Below the pieces are notes generated by a model. The model worked only from the letters and a program-made list of their open reading frames with translations. It was not told where the DNA came from and did not search any database. Shown here piece by piece: positions 25,830-36,700 of a stretch of DNA of 64,000 nucleotides; position 1 is the stretch's first letter, and each line of letters starts with the position of its first letter. Origin of the DNA: Echinococcus granulosus (lineage: Eukaryota; Platyhelminthes; Cestoda; Cyclophyllidea; Taeniidae); NCBI RefSeq assembly GCF_000524195.1, contig NW_020170528.1, positions 69,035 through 133,034 of the forward strand, read 5' to 3'. Both the position numbers and the translations under genes were made by a program.

Positions 25830-27737
25830 TTACAACTGCACCACGAACATACCCCGTGATGAGGGCTGGCTACCAGTCACGTAGACCGGCGCACGACCAT
25901 TCCTCGTTGTTGAACACAGCCCATTCGGTTGAACTTGAGACTGCTGTTGTTGTTGATGCTGCTGAGGTTGGGGTTGTTGTATCGGTGGTGGTGGTGGTGG
26001 CCGTTGTTGCTGCTCCTGGTACTTCCTTTGGTAGATTTGTTGTGTCTTCTCATATCCATTTATGCCAGGGAACGGAGCCGGGAACTGCGGCTCACCTCCG
26101 TTGTTGTAAGGATAGTTTTCAACATACCCTCCCCCTCCTCCTTGCTGTTGCTGCTGCCAATAAGGTGTCGTCGTAACCGGTGGCGATATCTCCTTAATAC
26201 TTGACGGAGCCATTAGCGGTGGACTCCACGTGGACGGCGTCTGCGGGGATATCCGATCCTCCTGTTTCAGTACCCCGCTGCTACTGCTACACACCGAAGG
26301 ATCGGGTTTAATGGCGTCATTGCAAAAGGACTTTTGGTGCCACTTTTCACTTCCCGCTGCAGTTGTAGTTGGGATATCTCCAGGAGGGGAAATTTGGGAA
26401 TTTTGGTAGTGTGGAGTGTACTGCGTTGATGAGGTGGCGTTGTCCGTTCCGCCTAGAGCTGTGTCCACCTCAGAGCCAGTGGCCTCTTCCTCCGAGTTGC
26501 TGGAGGTTGCAGAACTCTCACTGTCTCGTCGTTCCTTTACGGCTGGATGGCGAGATGTTGAAGCTCCTGAAGACGAGGGATTCCTCCTCTGCTTATATTC
26601 CATCAATAGCGCTAGCATTCGGTTGAAGCCCCGGGATTTTGCCTCGCTTATTGGAGAACTGTCGGTGTAATCGAAAACATCGATCACCGCATGATGTTCC
26701 AGCAGGATTTGTGCTGCTTCAAGAGAGTTTTCCCTTACTGCCAGCATAAGTGGAGTTCTGTCACAGTCGTCTCTTGCCTCCAGCATTCGTGAAAATCCTT
26801 TCGTGTGCGAGATGCGAGTTAGAAGCGGTGCTGCATTCAAGACTGCCGCCCAGTGAACAAGATTTCTACCCGTCTCATCGACACCTTGAATGGAACAGCC
26901 CTCATCCAGCAAGAGTTTGGTGACCTCTGTGCACCCAGCTTTAAGAGACACCATCAGCGGTGTTGATCGTCGAGACTCCACGTGCCTTGTGCGTCGTCGA
27001 GCTTCTGTGGAAGGTTTTTCACTAGAAGCTCCTGCACTTTCCGCGGTGGATACCGGAGGTGCAGACTGAGAACTAGCAGCACTTCTACTGCAGGTAATCG
27101 CCTCTCTTTCTAACCGATACAGCGCGGTGGTAGTTTCAAGACCGTCAGTAGCTGCCGAGGCTGTCAGGGGAGATCTGCCATCTTTGTCCAGACAGAGAAG
27201 AGCGAGAGTTTTCTCAGCTGAAGCCGCAGTACCCTCTTCAGAAACCAGGGTTCCACAAAGTCGACGAATCGCTCTTGCACCGACATTCATCCGGGCAGCA
27301 AGGTGGAGTATTGTCTCCCCATTTAAGGGATTCCGTGTGGTAACGAATGAATCCTGCTGTTGAAGCTTCTCCACCCCACTGCTGATGCCACGAATCGTGG
27401 AGGTGGTTCCGAACATTGCTTGGTCAAAATCAGAGGCCTCCATGGTTGAAAAGGATCGTTTGAGATGGTGTTGATGCATGTACTGTTGTTGGGGTGGTGG
27501 GGGAGGGGCTAGGGAGTGCTGACTGCCTCGTATCACCACCTCCAGTTTGGAAAGTGCCTCGGGGCTGAGGGTATGAAGACCGTCGGAGGCTCGAATGGTG
27601 CTGGTCAACTCCGCAGTGACGGCAGTGGCAGGATCAGTTTGTTGAAGAGGACGGGCATTGGAACTTTGGAGGGTGGTGTAGCCCCGCTGGTAGCTTTTCT
27701 GGGGCAGGAGACTGTGAGACTCATCTTGGTAGCTTTC
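25830..27737 (-). CDS. Notch: Notch exon 9: ankyrin domain and C-terminal tail
   Basis: Last coding exon, residues 659-1293, TAA at 25830-25832. Ankyrin repeats run from [11 protein letters not shown] (about 797) through [48 protein letters not shown] and [13 protein letters not shown] to MEYKQRR (about 1042), closely following the Notch ankyrin order. A low-complexity Ser/Ala/Glu insert of about 45 residues ending in an Arg-rich patch lies inside the domain (about 872-914). The tail is rich in Ser, Thr, Pro and Gln, with Gly and poly-Gln/Pro runs near 25940-26160, and would suit PEST-type turnover. The exon starts after a CTCAG acceptor at 27738-27740. No AATAAA was seen in the first 600 bases beyond the stop. 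Confidence 0.95.
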   Translation of the reverse strand, partial: ESYQDESHSLLPQKSYQRGYTTLQSSNARPLQQTDPATAVTAELTSTIRASDGLHTLSPEALSKLEVVIRGSQHSLAPPPPPQQQYMHQHHLKRSFSTMEASDFDQAMFGTTSTIRGISSGVEKLQQQDSFVTTRNPLNGETILHLAARMNVGARAIRRLCGTLVSEEGTAASAEKTLALLCLDKDGRSPLTASAATDGLETTTALYRLEREAITCSRSAASSQSAPPVSTAESAGASSEKPSTEARRRTRHVESRRSTPLMVSLKAGCTEVTKLLLDEGCSIQGVDETGRNLVHWAAVLNAAPLLTRISHTKGFSRMLEARDDCDRTPLMLAVRENSLEAAQILLEHHAVIDVFDYTDSSPISEAKSRGFNRMLALLMEYKQRRNPSSSGASTSRHPAVKERRDSESSATSSNSEEEATGSEVDTALGGTDNATSSTQYTPHYQNSQISPPGDIPTTTAAGSEKWHQKSFCNDAIKPDPSVCSSSSGVLKQEDRISPQTPSTWSPPLMAPSSIKEISPPVTTTPYWQQQQQGGGGGYVENYPYNNGGEPQFPAPFPGINGYEKTQQIYQRKYQEQQQRPPPPPPIQQPQPQQHQQQQQSQVQPNGLCSTTRNGRAPVYVTGSQPSSRGMFVVQL

Positions 27738-30700
27738 CTGAGTTTTGATAATGAAAGAGAAAAAACACTAGTTGATAATACACCAGCATCTTCTAGCTCT
27801 CCTGCAACATCAATGATAGCACTTGCAAACTTTCACGAGTAATGATACCTCCAAGGCTCATTCAAACTATACTAGCGATGACGCGGCCACCTGAATCGCC
27901 TACGACTTTGTTAATGTTTTTTTAGACAGGTGCGTCCTTTTAATATTTTTAATGGTTGGTGTAGTCTAGATACCCCTAATCAAGATGACAGACAACCGTG
28001 GCACGGAATGCATGATTGGAACAGCAGAGCAGACGTCAAAGAAGGAAAAACGGGCTCGCCCACATCTACTCGTGCGTAGGGATTCACGCACAACATAGTA
28101 ATGATGGAACGCTCAGCCACCCAGTTAGGCATGTAAATGCTGTAGATGTTTCAACGACATTCAGGCGTCGGTACGTCAGTGACGATTAGCTCCATGATAC
28201 CTTCGTTTCCAGCCTACGACGGAGTAGCCATGTCTGTAAAACATCCGGCTAATGCATGAAATACCTACTCCTGGAGACCTGATCGACACAGCTTGTCTCG
28301 AAAATGTTAAAGACAAATATTTCTATGGGGACGGTAAACACAAACATGTCCGATTTCGAAAAGGAGACCTCAAGAAAGTAATGAAGTGGGCTGGCCTATT
28401 ATAGTTCAAGCATAATCATAAGTCTTAAAACTAACAGAAAACTTTCGTTGAAAATACAATAGAGGCGATTTGGGAGCGTTATGATTAATGAGATGAATCC
28501 AGGAGAAGTAAACTTTCAGAACTCTTAAAGATTGCTAAAAACCTACAGTTGTTGAGGGTGAATATCGAGCCCGTTTGCCGCCTGGCTGAAGTAGATCTTC
28601 CAGTTGTGAGGCAGTAGTCTTGGCAACAGACTTGTGGCCTTGTTGAAGAAGGATGCCAGGATCTGTGGAGAGCGCGGGAGCTCTAGAATGTCCACCACCA
28701 GAGCCGCTGCCTCCACCACCACTGGAGGAAAAGAAAAGGGATGGCGGCGACCAGATTCCGTGGGTTCGGACTCGTTTACGCGCCTGTTTCCAGGGTCGAC
28801 GTTGAATCACGATGAAGACGAGGAGGATAATTACGGCTGGAGGACAAAACGATGCTTTCCTCAGTTGTGCGTTTAACTACGATGCCACTAATCCCTCAGC
28901 CCTTTCGTTCGGGCAGCATGCCTTAATAATGTGTTCAGAGATAACCGTAGTCTACCATCTATAATGCGACTAGATGCGCTTATATGAGCTGGGCCTCTTT
29001 TTTGCATAATTTACTTCACTTCCCCTCCCTTCAATTTAAAATGACAATTGTGACAATAGAAGAGACAATGATAGCGAAAGCAGCAGAATTGGCAATTTTG
29101 CATACATACGAATGCAAATGCACTCTACAACACCAAAGACGGCGGTCGTGCTGAGGCTTCTGCCTTTTGCTGCCCTCAGGAACTGCGAATCCTAGGGGGG
29201 CTGCATAATTTGGGCTTCTCCCTTATCCTCCCCCCACCCTCCACTTGTCGCAAACCGATAAATAAAGAAACCAGACAATTGTGGCTGTCTTGACGTGGCT
29301 TTCTACACACCAATAAAAATGAGACACTTGATGCAATGAGTAATGAAGTAAGGTGCCGGTACCCCCCTCCTGGCCACTTTTGATTTCTTGACTCTTGTAA
29401 AATCCACTGTGCAGCACTAGTTTTCCTCCTGGATAAGTTATTTACTGAAGGAAGCGGTCTATGTTGGAAGGATTGCGTTTCTGAAAAAGAAGACGTTAAT
29501 TCTGAAACAGGGATATTCGACACATGGGGGATCTACAGATAAGATCACGATGACAGGTGTAGTGGAATGGGATATATCTAAGTAATATGGAGTGTGGATT
29601 AGCAGAAAGGCTGGAGGAGGCTACTACTTAAGTAATATTGCAGCGATAGAGAAATTTTGTTGTAAACCCGAGTGTTTAACATTCAAATAGTATCATGAGT
29701 AATTTTAAAGAAGCAAGACCCCCTAAAATTATTTACTAATCTTAAAAAGCGATTTAGTGTGCAATTTTCCCCAAAGATGTGACTTTATGATACTTACCTA
29801 CAATATAGGTGGGTTCGTTAAAAACCCATCGGCTTTATCCGTCGGAAAACGCTTTGTCTATAAGGAAATGAACAAATTCGACCTGGTCACTTCCACTTAT
29901 TCCTCCTGCCATCCAATCATGTGACTGTCTGCTGGTATTGGAGCGGGCTATGCTGCAAACATCAGACAACCTAGACTGACTTCACAGAGAAATTAATGAA
30001 AAACCGCGAGGTGCTCTTCTTCCCCTGCCACAGTGATCACTGCGTGCCTCGGCTCCAAGTTGATCCTACCTGCTGAAATGCGTGAGATCAAGCTGCTATT
30101 GGTAGATGGAGAAGTTGAGTGACACTTTGAGTGTAGAAGAATGTGCATGGTTAACTCAGGTAACAGTAAACATGGGGCTATTCTGAAGTCGCACAGATGA
30201 GTAAAGAGACACCAAGGTGCACAGACCGCATGAAAAAACTGCAAATTTTATCATCAAACAGGAGATACAAGAGAGTCACAAAAAGTGTCAGTCACCTCAA
30301 CCCCCCTGCCATTCCTCCGACTCTCGGAGAAGTCGTGCATCACAACCCTAATGTTCGAGTGAATGAACAAATGGAAGGAGAAGTGGTAGGGGAACACATC
30401 CAGGCCCTTTCTTACATCCAAACAGAGGGGCGAGGGGGGACGAGAAGCGAAAGCCCGGATTCTAGGTGGGTCTGTGCCCATATGCATTACGCTTATCATC
30501 GCGCCTGAACGCCGTGGTTACAAAGAAAAAAGGCCACCCTTTCCGCCTGTTTTTCCCCTCTAACCGCATACACCATAGTGATAAAAAAAGCACGATGTAA
30601 AATACTGGAAGAGGATACACATAAAACATGGACGCAATGACCAGCCAGCCGGTCGGTTGTACACACACACACACACACGCAGCTGTTCGTACCTTGAGAA

Positions 30701-33700
30701 AGTGGTTTTTTAAAGCCCCTCCGAGGAATGAATTCCCTTAGCCTCCGAATCGTGCTTTATTGAGAAATCGTTGAAATACACAGAAATAATGCGGATGTTC
30801 ATAGAACTTTGCTATCCCTAAAATTGAAGCCTTTCCGCGTTCATGAGCAACAGGGGGTTGGGACTTAACTGAAATTTGCTATTCAACAACAGCCATGATA
30901 TCGGGACAAAAAACACACCATACAAATACGCCTCTGTGTATTGCCACGTTCTAGTACCTCTATATCTACTAGGCTAAAAACGGTTTTCATGCCTGATCAG
31001 TCATTCCATTTTCGAGTCTTATAGAAAAAGCATTCACTTAATACAAACTTTCACCTTTTATCTCCCCCCCCCCCCCGACTGTGCTAAACTAACGATTTTG
31101 ATGTGGAAGTCAACCGCAGGAATGGTTAAGAAGCATACAACGATGATTAGGTCAAAATTCCATCAGAAAATACAATTATATTGCCTTATTCAACGTCTAC
31201 TTATGCATAATCAAAGTGCTACGGTACAGTGTGCATCAAACATCCGCATTAGGTTTGAAGTGGTGAAATACCAGACGGTCGAATAGGCAGGATGAAATAA
31301 AACAAGACAAAGATAGCATGCCAATGCCATTTACCTTAGTCTAGCCAGCCCCAACCTGTCTACAAATCCATGCCACGTTTATAAATAGCTAAATCCAACA
31401 CCTCATCCACCATCTCCACCGTCGCTCCTTCTCCTCCCCCCAACCCCGGACCTCTGCTGGTATTACCAAAATACACCAAATAATTATATATGCATGAAAG
31501 GCCAATTGGCCACCGGCATTCCTATCATTTTGCAAGACAAGGTGGTAGACAATCAATTTCCGAATAGACTCACCTCCAGAGAGGACACAGAGAACGATGT
31601 AGAGACCAATAGCATCCTTGGATCTAAGAAAGGGTAGACCACCGGGGGTGGCTGGAGTAGTCTCTCCTGGTGGTGGGGCATAGGGGTCTTTGGCGACCCA
31701 TAGCTGGGCAACAGGGAGGGGTAAGTCGACCGATTTTGTGTCCAATGCGGCTTTCAAAGTGTGCGCCGCTTGATCAATGGATTCGTAGATCTCTCCGGGA
31801 CTGGCTTGAAAGCCTTCAGGCAAGAGATCGATTACAAAAGTGACCTGAAAAGGAATAAGTTCTTATAACATTTCAGTAGAATGTTCCTCGAGGCTTTGAG
31901 TGTGGTTAGACACTCACTCGGGTACGTCTACCATCATCCACATCAAGAATGACGGGTTGTTGAGTTTTCTCGTCAATAGCAGGACGAACAACAGCACGGA
32001 GAAGGTCTGCAACATGAGCCAGAATTGTCCTCTCCAGTGTGGAATAGGTGGATTTATCAGTGTTCAGAATGAGGCCTATGTAACCGGTTCGGATATTGTC
32101 AACTTGGGGAGAAAGGGGATCAATAGTGGCCAAGCAGTCGCCACCGTCAAAGCCACAAACTGGGACGTTACACTCCGGTTGACAGACACCGTCACCGTAG
32201 ACAGATGTGCAGTGCTGCTCCGAGGGACAGGTTGACCTGCAAGGGTAAAAACGCTACTCATTAGCAATGAGTACCGATTGATGAGGGTGATGATTAGCAT
32301 TTGATAGGGGGTTAAAAGATCAGCGGACCGCACCACACCGCATCACAAAATGAAAATTCCACAGCACGCATCTGCCTAATTAGGCATCCACGAAGGGGCT
32401 GAATATTCCCACGTTTTCGCGATTTACAACATCTTTCAGTAAAAGTAATAAAAACCACCAAGCAGGAACACACTAGCTTGATCGACTTGCAGTGACACTA
32501 GCGCCCCCTATGTGTGTGCCATTCAAAAAGGGAGAATTTATCACTCAATAGATCATGTACTTTGCAATTTTTAGGGAATCGACACAACAGTAGAGCGTCA
32601 AGCGAAGTAGTCGAGTCTTCGAACCAAGTCCAATTTGGGCGGGATACGCAGATCTTCAAGCGCTCGTTTTAAGTTGGTGAATGACCAATTAACCGAACAT
32701 CTATGAACCTGCTCTTTAGCTAAATGATGGTGTAAACTTCTTTTGAATAATGAATTAGCTTCTTCTACTTTTTATAAAGCACAGACCAAAACATTCCGAC
32801 TGCCTCTAGGACAGCACTATTAAGCGAATCATAGGAGAACGGTCAAACTGTGATAAAATTATGCACACTTTTTACATCTTAAGAGATAAAAACAGTTCTC
32901 TGGGTCTACAATGGGCCTGTCAGTGTTAAATAATCCATAGGAGCACCTTTAAAGCACTGGTATTTACCTAATAAAAGGAGCATGTGACTTCCCCTCCATC
33001 TCGCATTTTGGAATGACTATTTACGCTTTTTTGCAAAAAAATCGCTCAAAGGTGATTTTCTAGACACTTGCTTATTTCCCTACCGACCCATGATCTTAAC
33101 TTTTTGATCGCACTGATAGCTGAAGTTCTAGCGTGTTTGCAAGAGACTCCAGTAACCTAGTAACAACGTTGGCAATCTCGAAGGTAGTAAAATGAAGGTG
33201 TTACATCAAATCACTCCCACTAATTTTTGATCAGCGTAGAACCAAGGCATAACATCGTCACCAAATGAGCAGCAATGTCTCGAAATGTGACTATCTCTGT
33301 GAGAAATAAGTAGTGGATAAATGAGCAGCCAGTCGGTAGTTTAGTAGATGAGCGATTTTAAGTAGATGTGCACGCACAAAAGCCTGTTGTTTGACGGGCA
33401 TGCGAAATAACAGTACACTGTCCAAATACCACCTTCGACTAGTTTATTTTCGAACATAAGAAATGCTTTATGAATACACAAGAAGCCGTGTGAAAATAGA
33501 CGTGTTTGCACTGCCTGCCTGCTTTCCCGCCTATCCATCTTTCCCAAACAATCAGGATTATCTTCCCTTTGTACTGGGGTATTCATTTGAAAAAAGTTAC
33601 AGATCTGATCACACGCAGTACCTCTCCCTAAGTAACGTTTTCACATGGTTGAAACGCGCCTTAAATTCGCCCTTCCGCCTGTACTCCCATAGATCTTTAC

Positions 33701-36700
33701 CGGCGTCACTACCTTCATAGAACAAACACAAAAGGGCAGTGAAAACCATTCACGAACATATAAACATTTTGCATTCACTTATCAACAAAACTTCTTGACC
33801 AATTCCGCCACGAATCAAGTGACTTTTTGTCAGAAGAAATGACAAAATTCTGCCTTAAACTTCAAAAGTATCCTCCAAATTTGATGTTCCTTTGTTAAAG
33901 AAAGGTTCACAGTTGGCTGTAATTTTTTAGCCACACGTTTTAGGGTTTGGTTACATCGCAGACAAAGTGAGTTACCTACCTAGAATGCAGTTTTTGCTCT
34001 GTCGAAGAGACTTTTAAGTTGACCGGGAATCAATTCCAGAAAACACCATTCGTCCACATGGTTGCATCCTCATTTCTTCCGTTAGCACGATCACCATTGG
34101 ACTTCATGAGCGACTCCACGGGATAAACTTTACAACATGGATGATGCAATGACTCTACTTGCCCAAACACGCTTTGGAAAGCACACTACAAGGGCAGGCG
34201 ATTTACTGGAAGTAGTCGACTACCAGTCGATAGTCCTCACTGTTTTCAATGAAAATTTAGAGTCTTGTATATCTTGAACCGCTAAGTGATTTAAAAGTAT
34301 GATTAGATGAAAGCAAAATAGGGCCAATCCATAAAAAAGAAAACAGTGTTAGACGACCGACTAAATAGCACTATAATTATTGGGTTTACGAGTAGTAAGC
34401 AAACGCATCTTTGAATAAAGACTGGGTACATGCAAAACGAAGAAAAAAAACAGGTTAGAGCATCATTCAGGCATTCTTACCCGGCATCCGTACAATCGAA
34501 TCCATCGTAGAAACAGCTTGCTATCGCACACTCGTAATCACAGACGCCATCGCGATACCGTTCGACGCAGGTCGGTTGGCCGACTCCAAAATCCACTTTT
34601 GTCGCCTCAAGGCAGTCAATCCATTCTCTGCAGGCATTCAACTGTCCCTGATTAAAGCAACCAGCTTGGATGCACCGTCCAGAACAGGTTCCATTAGTCT
34701 CATCAGGATTGGGGCAGCCCAGCAGCACACAGTGCTCTTCCAGGTCGTTTTGAGCATCGCGTTTCTTATTTGATTGGTTGGAAGGGGCCTGATTGATTGG
34801 TTGTTCGCATAGGACTCCCTCAAAGCCTACAAAACCAAACGATTTAAAAATGGCATTTTAGATATCATTTCCCTTTAAAATATCATATCATGGCTATGCT
34901 CTTAAGAAGAAAAAGGGAGCAGGAAGTGCTTTGGATGTGGCAAGAGGCGAATTTTCCACGTTTCAAGACCTTTTCTTTTGCCAAGAAATTTTGCTGACGC
35001 ATTCCAACTTTGTGATCGCGATGTAAGGGCTTGTGGGGTCAAAATGGTTGTAAGGAACAGATAAGACGACAATTTTACTGTTTTGCTTACAATAAATAAT
35101 CGTCCGAAACATTTAGGAACGGAGAATATGTAGCCACGCAGATTTAGAAGTGAATGTATTTTGACCATAGAAATAGGTCTTATTAACGAGATTTTAACTA
35201 AAATCCAGTAGTATCACTTTAAATGCATATACGATTTTGTTATTTGACCTTTAAGGCAGCATTATGAGCCTGGCTTGTGATCCAGTCTCCCTTCCACGCC
35301 TATAATATAGTCACAGTTCTCAGACCCCACATTTGTAGCATATTTACCTCAAAAATGGCAATGCCCTCGATTTTTACTAATTAGATAAAACAGCGAAGCG
35401 CCATAGATGGAAGGCATCCACTGTCGGTAGATGAGTCTATAGAGACATAAAGAAAGAGCGCCGAGTAGGAGCGCTGAATGCAAAATTCAATCGCATAGAG
35501 AGCTGTGTAGGGTGGTATTCGCTTCAAAGACACATGTAACGACGTAGGTCTATGTAGTCTGCCACTCAAGCGCTATAGACCATACCCCTAAAGCACTCAG
35601 CAGTAATAAATTATTTTGCTAGCAAAGCCCACCTTCAGGACAATGGCATTCATAGTGATCACCCATTCCAACGCACTGGGCACCATTTTGACACTGGTGA
35701 TGTAGGCAGACATCGAAGGGACGGTCACAGAAGACACCCATCCAACCAGGATCACAGTTGCACCGAAAGCCCGAGATTCGGGAGGCCGTCTTAGTCTGGT
35801 TCTGTACACGAGTTTCGAAGACCTCGTAAAGTGTTTCGCAGGTACCATGTCGACATTGATTATGCGCCGATTCACAGGGCATTTTGGGCTGAAGATTGTA
35901 AACAGGAAGGATTACTGGCTGATGATCCGTCAGTGTCTCGTCTTTAACTGTTTTTTTAACGTCTCGATGTCGATTTATTTGACAGAGAGCTTAATGCGGT
36001 AATAAGGGCATGCGATACGGTCTGCTTGGTTACTTCTAGACGAAGGCACCTAAATTCATCTAGAAATTTATGAGTGTTTTAAGCTACGCCTTTTAAAAGT
36101 AAGAGAGATTGAAAAAGATAATCTGTGTCTAGATCAGAATATACCCTGGAGAGATTACCTACCTTCACTTCGGATCATACTGTGCTCACCTGTATTTATT
36201 TAAACTTACAAGTACAAGGGATTTTACAGAAATATACTAGATTGTTTTTTCCAAATTATAGTCGAACTTTACTGTCCCTAACACCTGTAGTCTAACGTTT
36301 TTAAAACGCCTATGAATACTGATGCTTCTTACAGCTTTTGACAAAGCATCCACTGGGAATTATTCAATCCAACACCACTTTTATTTTATTAGATCCGAAT
36401 ACCTATGGAAATGTATATGGTTTTCCGTGCATGTCAATGCAGATACTTGTTAAATGACATGTGAAATAAATGCTTTTGTTTACATGAAGCAGGTATCGGT
36501 CCATCAGTAATGTACTCCAAATTGTGTTCTCCACGATGTCCTTATTATTGTTAACCCTCATCAACACACAGCGGTGGTTCAACCCTAAGCGTGTGATCTA
36601 ATGTTCGGCTCCAAAGCTGCAGAATCTGTCTTCGCATATATCATATAGAGAATGTTCAGTATACGGTACTTGTCTTCATCTACATCAACTGACAAGGGTA

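Noticed and set aside
32580..32640. tRNA B-box-like GGTTCGAAGAC on the minus strand
   Set aside because: No matching A box or cloverleaf could be drawn.
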